Shown here piece by piece: positions 22,859-35,190 of a DNA stretch of 64,000 bases. The stretch lies in NCBI GenBank assembly GCA_039621445.1, contig CP154957.1, forward strand, positions 40,698,011-40,762,010, written 5' to 3'. Numbering within the stretch: position 1 is the first letter of the stretch; every line of letters starts with the position of its first letter. Under the pieces are notes generated by a model, which did not search any database, was not told where the DNA came from, and worked only from the letters and a program-made list of their open reading frames with translations. The position numbers and the translations under genes are program-made. Source of the DNA: Euglena gracilis (taxonomy: Eukaryota > Euglenida > Euglenophyceae > Euglenales).

Positions 22859-23935
22859 CTGAAGACGAAAACAAGAAATTTTCTGCCAGTTCGGGCGCCT
22901 TTGTGCAGGTGTCACTACAACATGCGGGGCAGATGGCACCCAGCATGTGCGTTTGTAACTAGAGCCCCCCCTCAGGATTTAGGGGAAATTCAAAAAACAC
23001 ACCGCCCTAAAACTGTGAAAATGATCCAAAATCGGTGTTTTTTTATAGTTTTGCCCAATATGCCAGTGGTAACGCATTTTTGAGACAATTTTTTGCTCAT
23101 TGCCAAAAATTGCCTTTTTTGGCCCTGTTTTTGGACCCTTCCCCAGGGGGGTTTTTTCGATCGAATTTTTTCAGCAAAATAAAGCAGACCTCCCAAAAAA
23201 TAACACCCCCCTAAAGACTTTCAGCAACCCCAAAAAGAACCCATGGGAACCCCCCCAGGTTCGGGAAGAAGTCAGTCATCCTCCCCAAAAATTTTTCTCT
23301 TTTTTTAGAAAAATTGCAACAGTGACGTGTCATGCGTCCGTTGATTGGCTGCCGATATTGGTTTTCCCTGTGTGCAAACTTGCTTCAGCGAAAATGACCC
23401 CCTGTAAAATTATATATTCATTCATTCATTCCCCAGTCTTTTATGCCAACCTGAAATAACACCCCCCCCAAAATAAGAAAAAGGTCTCCCCCCCCTTGGT
23501 GCTCCCCCTTTACGCAAATTTGGCCCCATTACAGTTGGTCTTCAGCCTTTGCAACTTTGCCCCCACCATTTAAAGGTTTTTGGCCTACCCCTCCCCCAAA
23601 ATAAGGTTCCGGCCGGCTGGAAAAAGGTGCTGGCTGGACCCCCCCCCCAGGGGGGTGATCCAGTGGGGGGGGGTCTGGCGGGCTGGGAGCTGGACCCGGC
23701 AGGTACCCAAAATGGGTTGGCATTTTTTCAGCCAAAATTTGGAGGTGAAACCCCAAAAACCACCAAAAAAAGGCATTTTGGGCCATTTTTGACCCCTTTT
23801 CCAGCTGGCCCGAGCTTTATTTCAGAGCCCCCCCCCCTGGGGGTCCACAGTCTGGCTGGGAGGTGCTGGCTGGAAGAAGGAAAAAACGTGCTGGCTGGCT
23901 CCGTGCTGGACCCCCCCCCCCGGTGGGGTCCCATC

Positions 23936-25227
23936 CATACAATTGCTTACCGACCCCCGGGGGGGGGGGGGGGGAGGGGGGTCACTCCACTTTTTGAAAA
24001 CCAGTCAGTCACTCATTTTCAAAAAACCAGCCAGTCACTACCCCCCCAAACCCATTGATTTTGGGTCAAAACCGGGTTTTAAATCGAAAAAAATCGAAAA
24101 AAATTTTTGCCCGAAACGAAGTTTTTTGGCCTCCCGGACCCGGAAAACCTGTTTTTGAGCCAAAAATGAGCGATTTTTGACCCCTTGACCTCCCGTTTCG
24201 GGCACAAAACCCTTGCATTTCAGTCCAAAGAGCTCCATGAAGTGGGCCGATTTATATGGGGGGGTCAATGAAGGGGTGGGGGCACGCTTATTAAGAGCTC
24301 AGCACTATTCAAAACCTGGTCCGGACCACCCCCCCCCCCCCTAGATGTTGGGAGGGGGGTCCGGCCCCCCCCACCCCCCCCCCTCCTTGACAGGTGCCAA
24401 AAATAGCAGAAAATTTTCTTCCGGCGCACAGCGCCAGAAAATGAGCAAAAACACCCCTTTTGTTGACTTTTGGACATATTGCCCATTTTTCGATGTGTTG
24501 GTGTTTTCCCCCCAAAAAATGTTCAAAAAAATTCAAAAATGAGCATTTTCGATCGATTTTCAAACAAAAATCAGGGATTCTTGGCCGTTTTCGACCCGAT
24601 TTCCGGCCCTTTGCCCGTCCATGAAATCGAAAAGTTTTCGGCCCCCCCTCAGTTTCGAGGTAGGAGGGGGGGGTCCGACCCCCCCCCTCCACGTCGGGAG
24701 GGGGGGTCCGCCCCCCCCCCCTCAAGGCTTCCCATCCATCCCTGGGGGGGGGGGGGGTTCGCCAGCAGCCTTTTTCCAACCAGCCCAGTCTTTGAATCAC
24801 TGGATGAACGGTGTCATTTTCACAGAATTGACGATGTGCGACACAGAAAACAGCTTAAATGCAAGATCCGCGGCTTATTTTCACCTCAGAAACATATTTT
24901 TGTGCTTTGGTAGTTTTTTGCCCTCCCCCCCCCCCCCGGGTTCCAAAAAAACCAGTAAATCGGGGGGGGGGGGGGGCTGGATGGGACCAGGCAATTGCTT
25001 AAGCACTGACCGACCCCCCCCCGGGGGGGTGGGTGACTGGTTTTTTCAGAGTGACTGACTGGTTTTTGGCCCGGACCCCTCCCCCCCCGGGGGGGGGGGG
25101 GGTCGGCCAGGAGTGGGCAAAAGTGGCTTGAGTGACCCAGCCGAAGGCGCCGGAAAATTTTTTTGGGCCTAAAATGGCCTAAAGTGACTGGAACGTGGCC
25201 GTTTTTCTGAGTGGCCGACCCCCCCCC
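23936..25227. mobile_element. Family A element split by an inversion (copy 3)
   Basis: The left half of a family A element lies at 23936-24047 in plus orientation, preceded by gtcccatc. The right half lies at 24987-25227 in minus orientation, followed on that strand by the same gtcccatc. Flipping the 1.2-kb segment between 24048 and 25227 restores a normal element whose two halves meet in the usual C-run/G-run centre and whose flanking duplication is perfect. Confidence 0.8.
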
Positions 25228-25295
25228 TGGCGGCCCAAAACGGGGCGCTGGCGGGTCGAAAACCGCTCATTTTCGGCTCAAGATCAGGTTTTCCG

Positions 25296-25385
25296 GATGG
25301 CCATCATGGGTCATGATGGGCATCATGGGTCATGATGGCCATCATGGGTCATGATGGGCATCATGTCATGATGGCCAAGATGGGC
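25296..25385. repeat. ATCATGGGTCATGATGGCC tandem palindromes
   Basis: Five imperfect ~19-bp units of alternating GGGTCATGATGGGCATCATG. They are followed by a ~217-bp direct duplication (about 25460-25685 and 25700-25900) sharing gatgggRcgttccaa and ttaggtctccggacatttcc. No gene. Confidence 0.8.
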
Positions 25386-25977
25386 CGGGGGGGGGGGTCG
25401 AAAAACATCCATTTTCGGCTCGAAAACACTTTTTCCGCCAAAAAGCCAAAAAGTATAGTTTTGGGCAAAAAAAAATTTTCGATTCTTTTTCGACTTTTTT
25501 TTGGCCGAAAACGTCTAAGTCCACCAGTGGAAAAAGTGTACAAAATGGCCAAAAAAACGCCCCAAAAATGGCCGTAACTCGGGCTACGCGAACAGTTGCG
25601 GGGAATTCAAAATACCGGTAGATGGGGCGTTCCAAAGGCTTCAAATTAGGTCTCCGGACATTTCCTTTGATTTTGCTTCATTTTTGAGAAATTTTAAAAA
25701 TATTGATTTTTTGGCCAAATTTTGGCCGAAAACAGCTAAGTCCGACAGTGGAAAAAATGTACAAAATGGCCCTGTTGGTCGAAAACGGGCATATCAGTTG
25801 CAGGGAAATCAAAATACGAGTAGATGGGACGTTCCAAGGGCTTCAAATTAGGTCTCCGGACATTTCCTTTGATTTTGCTTCATTTTGGAGATAAAATTGA
25901 AAATTTAAAAATTGACATTTTTTGGTCGAAATGGCAGAGTCCAAAGGGGGGGGGGGGGGGTTAAAAAGGGGGCGGGC

Positions 25978-26230
25978 CGATCCTACCCAGTTTAGACCCC
26001 TTCGCGCGTGAATAACTCGGGCCTGGCGGGGAGTTGGGGGTCAAACCCAGGTGATTCAGAAACTAGAAATCCAGTCGCTCGCGACTGAAGGAAAAAAAAA
26101 ACAGAAACGGGGCCGGGATCATGGTGATAATCCGTCGGTTCCCGAGGTGACCCCGAGGGGGGGTTTTCCCCCAGGGGTAAGCTTCGCTCTTACCCATAAA
26201 GGGATAAGAGCTCAGCGACCCCCGCCTACC
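25978..26230. repeat. Dispersed repeat Q (plus copy)
   Basis: gcgcgtgaataactcgggcc...gggatcatggtgataatcc...gttcccgaggtg recurs at 33950-34120. Its right part (ggggtaagct...cttaccca...aagggataagagctcagcg) recurs inverted at 14880-15055. Unidentified family. Confidence 0.75.
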
Positions 26231-26764
26231 ACCTACCTCAATACCGAAAGGCTTCCCATCCATCCCTGGGGTCCCCCGGCTGGGACGGGCCCAACCCAGG
26301 GCAATAAAAAAATAAAACTGCAACAAAGCCACCAAAACTGCCAATTATGCAAAAAGTTGACCTTTGAAAAGTTGACCAAAAGTTGGCCTGGGCAACCCAA
26401 TTCCGACCCATTTTTGCCCATTTTTGGCCATTTTTGCACCCAAAAGAAATTGGGGTTGAAAAGAAATTGACTGTAAATGTGAAAGAAGTCTTTCGGGCCT
26501 ACCCCATATTGCAAAAAAAAATACGGTCACGTGAAATCCAAAGTAGCGTCCCTTTGGATGTGCCCTCCCCCCCCCCTGGACCCCCCTCCCCCCTACCCCC
26601 CACTCCGTTCCCCAATAACAAAATTCTTTTGTCTGGACAAATTTTGGCGGACATAACGTAAACATCAAACGGCAAACGGTATGGGCAAATCAGGCGGCTT
26701 GGCGATTTTGTTGCAATCGGAGTGGGGCGTGTGTGGGAGCAAAATTGTTTTCTTTGTTTGTGGG

Positions 26765-26900
26765 CAGGGGGGGGGGATATCCAACTTGGCCCTTCAAATT
26801 ATGCAAATCAAAAAAATGCAAAAAAAATGCAACTTGCATAAAAACCCTGAGAAAAGGCTGGAATATAACAGAGTTTTGCTGCCCAAAATCCGTAAACATG
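26765..26900. mobile_element. Left end of a family D element (truncated)
   Basis: CAGGGGGGGGGG-ATATCCAACTTGG followed by cccttcaaattatgcaaatcaaaaaaatgc and aaccctgagaaaaggctggaatataacag matches the left end of the 56925-57378 element almost base for base. No right end was found downstream. Confidence 0.7.
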
Positions 26901-27163
26901 TGACAATGCTGGTGTACCTGTCAATGATTCACAAAGAAGACCTCCTGGAAGACAATGGCAAGCACTGAAGCTTTGAAAATCAACATGAATGTCACCTGCA
27001 TGTTCAGTCGAGCAAATCGTCCCAGGTCACCATTGAAGACCAGGAAAATGGAAAACAATTGTGGAAATTTAAACAAATTTAAAATTTTTGTGAGGTGCAG
27101 CTCTTTGTTTTAGCAATGCCCAAATCATGGAGCAGCCCCCTGGCTGGTCCACTAAAAGGGCAC

Positions 27164-27800
27164 CAGGCTGTTTTTTTACCAACCCCGGGGGAAGGGGGGG
27201 GTCCGGAGTGCCTATGAGTGCCTGCCCAGGCAGGCACGACCCCCCCGGGGTCGGATTTCGGCCTGTGCCCAGGCCATACCATTGCTTAGCGACCCCCGGG
27301 GGGGGAGGGGGGTCACTTTCCACTCCGAAAAAACCAGTCAGTCACTTTTTTCGGCCAAGCCAGTCAGTCACTTTACCCCCGGGGGGGGGGGGGTCGGCCA
27401 CTCAGAAACCAGCACTTTTTGGCCTTTCAAGGCCATTTTTGGCCAAAATTTTCTCCGGCGCCTTTGGCGCCGGTTGGCCACTCAACCACTTTTGGGTGAT
27501 TTCTGGCCTACCCCACCCCCGGGGGGGGGGGGGTCACGGCCAAAAAACCAGTCAGTCACTCTGAAAAAAACCAGTCAGTCACCCCCCCGGGGGGTGGGGT
27601 GGGACAGGTGTTAAGCAATGGTCTGGCCCAGGCACATTCCTTTGAAAATAGGCCATTTCTGGTTCCCCGGCGCCGGGGTCTGTGCTAGGGCACTTTTGGC
27701 CGTGTGCCCTACCCCCCCCCCCCGGGGTCGGATCGGGAGTGCCTTGGAGTGCCTGCCCAGGCAGGCACCCCCCGGGGTGGGGTCGGCACCCGACAGCCTG
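27164..27800. mobile_element. Family C hAT-like element (copy 1), interrupted by family A
   Basis: Ends CAGGCTGTTTTTTTACC / CACCCGACAGCCTG; flanks aagggcac and aagagcac match at 7 of 8. Removing 27275-27625 leaves about 280 bp like the other C copies. Family phrase: gagtgcctgcccaggcaggcac palindromes and a ccggcgccgg hairpin. Confidence 0.88.
27275..27625. mobile_element. Family A element (copy 4), inserted in a family C element
   Basis: 351 bp with ends CATACCATTGCTTAGCG / GTTAAGCAATGGTCTG and a perfect duplication gcccaggc. Uninterrupted family C copies at 47.9 and 55.0 kb preserve the empty site (ctgtgcccaggcacattcc). Confidence 0.93.
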
Positions 27801-27973
27801 AAGAGCACCTGCTATATTGTTTTGGGGGGGGGGGGCTGGCTTAACATATGCAGAATATAAAACCAGGGAAACAACCAAAATGTCTTTGAAGGAAACAAGA
27901 CTCCAAAAAAAATGCAAACAATTTTCCAGCATTGGAAAATGAACAAAATGGCACCACCTTGGTGCGGCCACAC

Positions 27974-28073
27974 CTGTGCATATCTGGTCTTCGGGACACT
28001 GCATTCTTGCACTTCATCCACCACAATCCATTGTCCCTTCACGAGAGCCTGCAGTTGCCAGCTGACAGGGTCC
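27974..28073 (-). CDS. Exon D: end of the discoidin-like domain
   Basis: This 100-nt exon has acceptor tttttttttgccag and donor TATGCACAG|GTGTGG. After the shared Arg it reads DPVSWQLQALVKGQWIVVDE and VPKTRYAQ, the usual D-P-x-x-W...G-x-W...D motif and closing strand of discoidin-type folds. It ends in phase 0 into VGPFGL of exon E. The transposon at 27164-27800 lies within 175 bp of the donor, yet the splice signals are intact. Confidence 0.88.
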
Positions 28074-28727
28074 CTGGCAAAAAAAAAGATGCAAAATGAC
28101 ATTTCATTTATTCGGTTCCTTGAAGAAAAAAAATGCAGGCTCCATAAGCCTGCACCTCTGGCAGGGGCCAGGTTTCGATATAACGGGGGGGGGGGGGTCA
28201 GGACCCACACTAGGGGGGGGGGGGGGAAACCCCCCACCTAAACCCCATAAGCCCTTTTTCTAATATCAAACCTTGGCACAGGCTTTGTGCCGAAAACTTT
28301 CCGGGTTTGCCTCACGTTACCTCCCCCCAACATAGAACATGGGGTGTCCGAGAGGCTGGAAGAGGGTGGTACTGCTGGTGAAAAGTTAGGAGGAGCAAAC
28401 AAATGAGATTTGAACTCCTGAGATTTGTCTTCCAAAAATGCGGCCAAAATGTTCAAAATGGCTGACAACTGACCCAAAAAATAGCCCAGAATGGCGTGAC
28501 TTTTGACTTGACTTCTGGGGAAATCCATGAAGCAACCCCCTATTTTTGGGTTTGGGGCAAAGAGTTTTCTTGCTCCAAAAATGACCCCTGGAATCCAATG
28601 ACATGTGTTTTCTTACTGCCCCCCCCCCCCGGGCCGGCTGAAAAAAAAAATGCTGGCTGGACCACCCCCAGGGGGGGCCAGGTAAGGCAAAAGCAGCATT
28701 CTCCAGCCAAAATTTAAGGTGAAGAAC

Positions 28728-29448
28728 CAAAAGGCAGCCCGAAACTACCCCCCCCCCCTAGTCGTATGACCGGGTTCCTGCAACCTGTGACCGGGGGGGG
28801 GGGTGGTCATAACACCCCCATAACCTGCAACCTGTGACCGGGGGGTGGTCATAGATGAGGGGGCGGTCGTAGAAGTGTGTAAAAACTGTCCCAAAATGGC
28901 AGATTTACCCCCCAAAATGCCCCATTTTTCAAAAATCCGGCGCTTCGCGCCGGCAGGGGGGACCTTATTTTGGGGGGGTCCATTTCATGGATTTTTGCTC
29001 GGACCGGCCAGGGGGGGGACTTATTTTGGGGGGTTAAATTTTTCGCAACCTGCAACCTGTGACCGGGGGGGGTGGTCATAACACCCCCATGACCTGCAAC
29101 CTGTGACCGGGGGGTGGTCATAAATGAGGGGTGGTCGTACGACTAGGGGGGGGGGGGGGGGGGTACTGGCCCCCCCCCAGGCCCCCCAGGGGGGGGGCCA
29201 GTAGTTAATCCGGGGGGTCAAAATAGTTTTTTCGTGCTAATGATGGAATAGGGTTAGGTGCGCGACTTAGGGTTAGGGTTAGGCCTAACTTATAGACGGG
29301 TGTTCGGTGTACAAGTTAGGCCTAACCCTAAGCCTAAGTCGCGCACCTAACCCTATTCCATCATTAACGCAAAAAAATTACCTTGACCCCCCGGATTAAC
29401 TACTGGCCCCCCCCGGGGGGGGCCCAGTAGTTTCGGGCTGCCAACCAA
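28728..29448. repeat. Nested palindrome with telomere-like core
   Basis: The outer arms ggcagcccgaaacta / tagtttcgggctgcc enclose, after removal of the 28748-29163 insertion, an actactggcccc fold-back on each side. Inside is a palindrome running taatccggggggtcaaaatag to ccccccggatta (29206-29400). Its centre holds TTAGGG-like repeats in both directions (gacttagggttagggttagg / cctaaccctaagcctaagtc). Confidence 0.8.
28748..29163. mobile_element. Family F element (copy 2)
   Basis: 416 bp from a C-run plus CTAGTCGTATGACC to GGTCGTACGACTAG plus a G-run, flanked by TA. It has repeats of cctgcaacctgtgaccgggg and an internal ccggcgcttcgcgccgg hairpin at about 28938. It was inserted into the palindrome 28728-29448. 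Confidence 0.85.
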
Positions 29449-30239
29449 AACTACCCCTGAAATGCCGTTCTTGGCCGTTTCTCATCTCCTTTTCAAAAAG
29501 TTTTGCTCCAGCCCAGCTTCGCCAGGCTGCTGTTATTTCAACTTGCGGGTGTCCACAGCCTTGCTTGGAGCGGCTGGCTGGAAAAAAAAGCTAGCTGGGT
29601 GGACCCTCCAAAATTGTCTGCCCCCCCCCCCTGGTGCTTCGGGATGGGCTCAATTTTTTCCATTAGGCTTTCTTGTGAACCCCCGCCAAGAACCCACCCC
29701 TTTGGCAGAAAAAAAAACAATATTTAGGGCCTCAAAAGCGATACAGGGCGATTCAGAGCAATACAGGGCGACTTTTGGCTGGTTTTCTCCTTTTATGCTG
29801 CTTTTCGCAACTTTTAGCTGCTTTTTTTGCTGCTTCAGGCCAACTTTTGACTGGTGCTCCAATGATGCATTCCCAAATCCACTCCAGTGACAGCATCCCC
29901 AAATCCTCGCATCAGCTGCAATAACTTTTATCACCTAACCCTCCCCCCAAATACAAAGCCCCCCCCCCCCCGGCTTTATATTTGGATGGGATTTCAAGAC
30001 CCTCAGGGGGGGCTTTATATTTGGGGGGGGATCAAACTTTTGCGGGTGGCCTCTATGACCTTCGGCGACCTTCAATTGTGGTCAAATACCGTTTTTATGC
30101 CAAATTTTCATTGTGCATCTCCGATTTTTCGCAGAAATATGCAATTCTTATCCAAAATGGAGCATTTCTGGTGAAAAATGTTGTATCCGCCCAAAAATTC
30201 CCTCCTTTTTCATGACTGACACCAGCATCTGGCTCCATG

Positions 30240-30335
30240 TCGGGGGGGGGGGGGTCCCTGGCCACTCACCACACAACAAACTGGGCCAGAAGCGAAGTTA
30301 GCGCCGGCCATAAACAGACAAGAAGCCTTAGTGCA
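30240..30335. repeat. Dispersed repeat P
   Basis: About 90 bp (ctggccactcaccrcacarc...gaagcgaagttagcgccggcc...gaagcctttagtgcaact then a G-run) also occurs at 41488-41590 in the same orientation, more than 90% identical by eye. Confidence 0.8.
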
Positions 30336-30756
30336 ACTAAGGGGGGGGGCTTTATATTTGGGCGGCAAAACCAAACCCCCTTAGGGGGCTTTATATTAGG
30401 GGGGGTTTACATCCGCCAATCTGCATCTGTACCTTGTTGCAAATACATCTCACCACATCTGTGCCAGCATCTTAATACATAAATTTGTGTGTGTGTGCAC
30501 CATTTCTGTGCAAATGGCAACCACACCTGTACAAGCAGCTAGCCAAAAAGGCCAAAAATGGTGAAAAGAAACCTAAATTTACCAAAAACTAACAAAAAGT
30601 GGCTCAAATGATCAAAAAAATGGGACAAGCCCATACCATTCCTTACTGACCCGGGGGGGGGGGGGGGGCAATTTCCACTTTCAAAAACCCAGTCAGTGGG
30701 TTCCCACAAATTCTTGCTGAGGACCTTGATTCTGATTTGTAATTTCTCGGGATTAC

Positions 30757-31025
30757 CGGGGGGGGGGGGATTTTGTGCCAGAGAAATTTTGCGGCGACAA
30801 ATTTCGCAGACAACAAATTTCGCGGGATTCTTTAAAAATGCCCGGAAATATTTCGCGGGATTTTTTTTGTGAAGCAAAAAAGGGAAGCCTTGAGCACCTG
30901 AAAGGGAATACATGGACAAAAATTTTCGCGGGATTCCTTAAAAAAGTCCGGAAATATTTTGCGGGATTAGCTTCCGCGAAATTTGTCCGTGCAAATTTTC
31001 TCTAGGGCAAAAACTCCCCCCCCTG
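30757..31025. mobile_element. Small family D-like element (TTTCGCGGGATT iterons)
   Basis: About 269 bp with imperfect ~50-bp inverted ends (CGGGGG-attttgtgccagagaaattttgc and its inverse ending CCCCCCCTG). Inside, caaatttcgcgggattctttaaaaa and gaaatatttcgcgggatt are repeated. No clear duplication. Confidence 0.65.
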
Positions 31026-31221
31026 GTATTCAGGATTATTCGAGCTACCAAAAAGCGTCCGGTTTTTCACTTTTTTTGCACAAAACAGCAGCGCCCATTT
31101 TAATTCAACACAACCTTCTGGTATATTGCAGGATTTTGTGAAAATTTGCAGAATTTGGCAATTTTTTTGCAAAAAAAAATCTGAAAGATGTGTCTGGGTT
31201 GAGCTCGATTTTGCTGGCCAC

Positions 31222-32607
31222 CAGGGTTCTTTTTACCAACTGGGGGTGGTGCCTTGTGCCATGGGGTGCCTGCCAAGCACCTCTGGTCAGCCACGCCCTT
31301 GGGCCCAGTATCGCATCGCCCAGCATCGCCTTTGAATCCCTTAGAGGTGCACCTCCTGCACCTGCATCCACTCAGATACCTGCATCCAGAGCATCCAAAA
31401 CAGCATCTACAACCACTTCATCCGCTTTTGTCCACTTTTGGTCATTTATCCACTTGTACAACTTTGGCCACTCTTGGCCACTTTTGGCCACTTTTGGCCA
31501 CTTTGCCCAACTTCACTCACCTTTGGCCTCAAGCTTCCCTGATTCCAAAATTTATTTGGCCAATCCAGCATCTGCATCCACCGCACTAACCTAATATCTA
31601 CAGAAATTGCATATTGTCCAGTGACCGCATCTGCATCTTGACTACCATCTGCATCTTGTCAAATATCGACATCTTGTCCAGTACTTGTATCTTGTGTGGC
31701 GTCTGCACCTTGTCCAGTGTCTACATCTTATCCAACACCTGCATCCATTGCATCTTGTCCAGTATCTACAACCACTGCATCTTGACCAGTGTGTGCATCT
31801 TGTCCAGTACCTGCATCCATTGAAACTTTCCAAATATCTGAATCTTGTCCAGCGCCTGCAACCACTGCATCTTGTCCAGCACCTGCATCTTGTCCGGCGT
31901 CTGCACCTTGTCCAGTATCTGCATCTTGCCTGATGTCTGCATTCATTGGCTCCCAACCAAGCCAAAATGACCACAAAAGCCCCAAAGAACAACCAAAATG
32001 ACCTAAAATGGCTTGAAATTACCTAAAATAGCCCCAAAATACCAATGTTCACAAAAGGTTCACAAAAATCGACATAAATACCCAAAATCACCAAATTGGC
32101 ACAAAAATGGCCAAAAATGCCATAAAAGTGTTCATATTGACCCAAATTGGCCAATATTTTCCCAAATCAATGCAAAACAGCCCCAAATTAGCAAAAAAAA
32201 ACCCATAATAGCCAAGTTGGGTGCAATATTGGAGACTTGTGGGAAAATTGTCCTAAAAATGGGTTTAATTCTTCAAAATATACAAAAAATGCCAGCATCG
32301 CCCAGCATCGGAACCCCACCTCTGGTCTCCAAAAATCCAAAGATCCAGCATCGCCCAGCATCGCCTAGCATCATCAGAGCCCCCCCAGGGGGGTTGGCTT
32401 TGGACCCTGGTGCCTGCTGACCAAGTCAGTTTTCTCTTGGAAATAGCCATTTTCGGGCCCGGCGCCTTTGGCACCGGGGGTGTGCTATAGCACTACCCAC
32501 CCCAAAACCCGACCCCCCCCCCCCCAGGGGGTCGAAATGCCCTCCCCCCCTGCCTACCCATGGCACCCGGGGGGGGGGGGGTGCGCACTTCCCTAAAAAG
32601 AAGCCTG
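31222..32607. mobile_element. CAGG-type element, family R, 1.4 kb
   Basis: Ends CAGGGTTCTTTTTACC / CCCTAAAAAGAAGCCTG; flanks ctggccac and ttggccac match at 7 of 8. It contains a minisatellite of CATCTTGTCCAGTRTCTG units (31600-31940), a ccaaaatgg-rich A/C stretch, and a C-like right part (ggcgcctttggcaccggg hairpin at about 32461). No gene. It lies in the C-D intron. Confidence 0.8.
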
Positions 32608-33110
32608 TTGGCCACTGTGGGGCTTTTATTGGTTGAATTGTTAGCAACTTTGGGCATTACTGTCCATTTTTGTTCCTTTTGGCCAGTTTGCCAATCATTT
32701 TTTTATTCATCATCATCGGGCTATTTTTTTTGGCAATTTCCCGCCAGTTTTGGAATTCAGATGCTTTGAGACTTAGCACTCTTCCTTGGTGCACGGTACA
32801 TTCAAACAAACAAACAGTCCTTAAATTCTGCCATCAGGTCGCAACATGTCCCAATAACCTTGACCGTTTGCTCCTTTGGGCTAGAAATAACCTTTTCATT
32901 TGTGGTCGACCTATTAGATAGCATAAAGTCGCCTGTCAAATTTTGTTGTTTTTCTTGAGTTATCTCACATATTTTAAACCTTCTTCTGAAATGAATCATT
33001 CTCCCCCCAAGCCTTGAAGTTTCCCCAGCATTAGGTTCTGGTTGCCCAACACCAGCCACCTGTTCTTCAATTCACCAGGAATAAGACAAGTGGGGAGATG
33101 GGATGATGAC

Positions 33111-33456
33111 CATGCAATTTTTTACCGACCCCCTCCCGGGGGGGGAGGGGGGTCATTCCACTTTTCGAAAACCAGTAAGTCACTTTTTTTCAGGAAACCA
33201 ATCAGTCACTACCCCCGCGGGGGGGGGGTCGCACTCTGGGATCCAAAAGAAATTTGACCAAAAACACGAAAAAAGGCCAAAAAAATTCCAGCGCCTTTGG
33301 CGCCGGGTCACTTTAGTGGCTTTTTGTCGACCCCCCCCCCCCGGGTGGGGGGTCCGAGCCAAAAACCAGTCAGTCACTCCAAAAAAAACCAGTCACCCAC
33401 CCCCGGGGGGGGGGGGGGGGGGGGGGGGGGTCGGCCAGTGCTTAAGCAATCGACTG
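33111..33456. mobile_element. Family A element (copy 5)
   Basis: 346 bp, with C/G-run blocks and the family's CAGTCAGTCACTC spacers, GGCGCCTTTGGCGCC hairpin at about 33291, and right end GTGCTTAAGCAATCGACTG. Both flanks are atgatgac. A short right-end fragment of the same family follows at about 33768-33840. Confidence 0.9.
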
Positions 33457-34378
33457 ATGATGACTCTGGTAATGATGATGGACAGGCAAGACGGCAGAGA
33501 GGAGAGCATGGAGAGAAGGAGGAGAGCAATTATCACCTCTTGTCCATGTTTGCTTGTTATCCCATTAAAAAAATATCTCCCTGGTGGGACCATTTTCAGA
33601 GGGACAGATTTCACAAAATGGGAAAAAATACATTCATGATTATCCGTGATTGTCCATGGCCATTCATGATTATTCATGATTTTGGAAAATCCCCAAATCC
33701 ATGCTGGTTCGTGATTATTCGTGATTATTTGTGGCACAAATTTGTGGGAATCCCTGCAGTCAATCACTCTGAAAAAAAAAACAGTCAGTCATCCCTGGGG
33801 GGGGGGGTCGGGCACACCTTAGGCAATGGTATGGCCCGGCCCCCCGAAAAATAGCCAAAAATGGCCAAACACGGGCAAAAAAACACAAACAAAGCCAAAA
33901 ATGGCTGAAAAAGAGACTGGCCAATGGGGGCTCGTCCAGGGAGCGGGTAAATCCTACCCAGTTTGGACCCCTTCGCGCGTGAATAACTCGGGCCTGGCGG
34001 TCAACCCACGGTGATCCGGAAACTACTGGTAGAAATCCAGTCACTCGCAATTGAAAAAATAATTCCGGAAACGGAGCTGGGATCATGGTGATAATCCGCC
34101 AGTTCCCGAGGTGGCCCTGACCAGGGGGTGGTTGAAAATGCTCAAAAGTGTGCCCAGAATGGCCAAATGTGGCCAAAAAGTGGCAAAAGAGGCCAAAAGC
34201 GGCCAAAAAAAAGCCAAAAGCAGGCAAAATGTTGAACAATGGCCAAAAAAATGCCAACATCGACCTTTGTCACTCTGCATCGAAACCCCACCTTTGACCT
34301 CCAAAATTCCTGCAACGCCCCTTGACCCTGCCCCCTGGAGGTCCCACACCGGCAGGGATGGTCAGAGGATCTGCGAAG

Positions 34379-35190
34379 CAGGCCATTGCCTGAGGACCCA
34401 GGGGGGTCCATTGGCCAGCCATTTTGCTAGACAGCAGGGTGGGGGGAGGGAATGCGCTAGCCTGGCCCGCGCAAAAAAAATGTCTTCTTAAACATATGCA
34501 AAACTGGCACCCAATTTTCAACAACAAAACTGGATGGAATTATGTGAAAAATAATGTCAGTTTCAAAAAAAAAATAAAAAAAATGCTGAAAAAATGCAAA
34601 ATTGCAAAAATGGTAAAAAAAAATGTCAAACCAAAATGGGTAAATCAGGAGAAAACGTGGAAAAAACCCAAAAGCAAAAAAGTGCTGAAAAAAAAAATCG
34701 AAAATAACGCACAATAAAAATGCGCATTTTTGGAAAATGCGCATTTTTGGAAAAAAAAATGCTAAATGAGAAAAAAATGCGAAACGCTTCCCCCCCCCCC
34801 TGTGGACACTGGAAAAAAATGGACTAGCTAGACCCCGGGGGGGGTCCAGGGCCCCCCGACTGGGAAAAATGTCCTCCAACACTGCTCACCGAGATGAAAA
34901 TGAGGTTTTTAATGGGTTCTTTTTGGCTGATTTTGTTCCAAAAAAAAACAGAAATGGTAAAAAAGGGCATTTTTGGCCATTTTTCGGGGTCCCAAAAAAT
35001 TTCGGCGCTTTGCGCTGGTCACTGGAATATTTTTTTTGCCCTGGCTAGCCCGGCCAGCTGGTGCAAACTAGCCAGCTAGACCCCCTAGGGGGGGGGGTCT
35101 GCTAGGATTTCCACCAGCCAAATTTGGACTAGCTGCAGTCCAGCCCTCCCCCCCCCCCCGGGGTACTACGAACCATTGAGCAAAGGCCTG
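34379..35190. mobile_element. Family J element, longer diverged copy
   Basis: 812 bp with ends CAGGCCATTGCCTGAGG / ATTGAGCAAAGGCCTG. Flanks ctgcgaag and ctgcgaat match at 7 of 8. The right third matches the shorter J copies (attttgttccaaaa, ctagctgcagtccag). The left third adds an A-rich stretch of Lys-codon-like sequence without a credible gene. It lies in the C-D intron, 290 bp from exon C. Confidence 0.8.
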
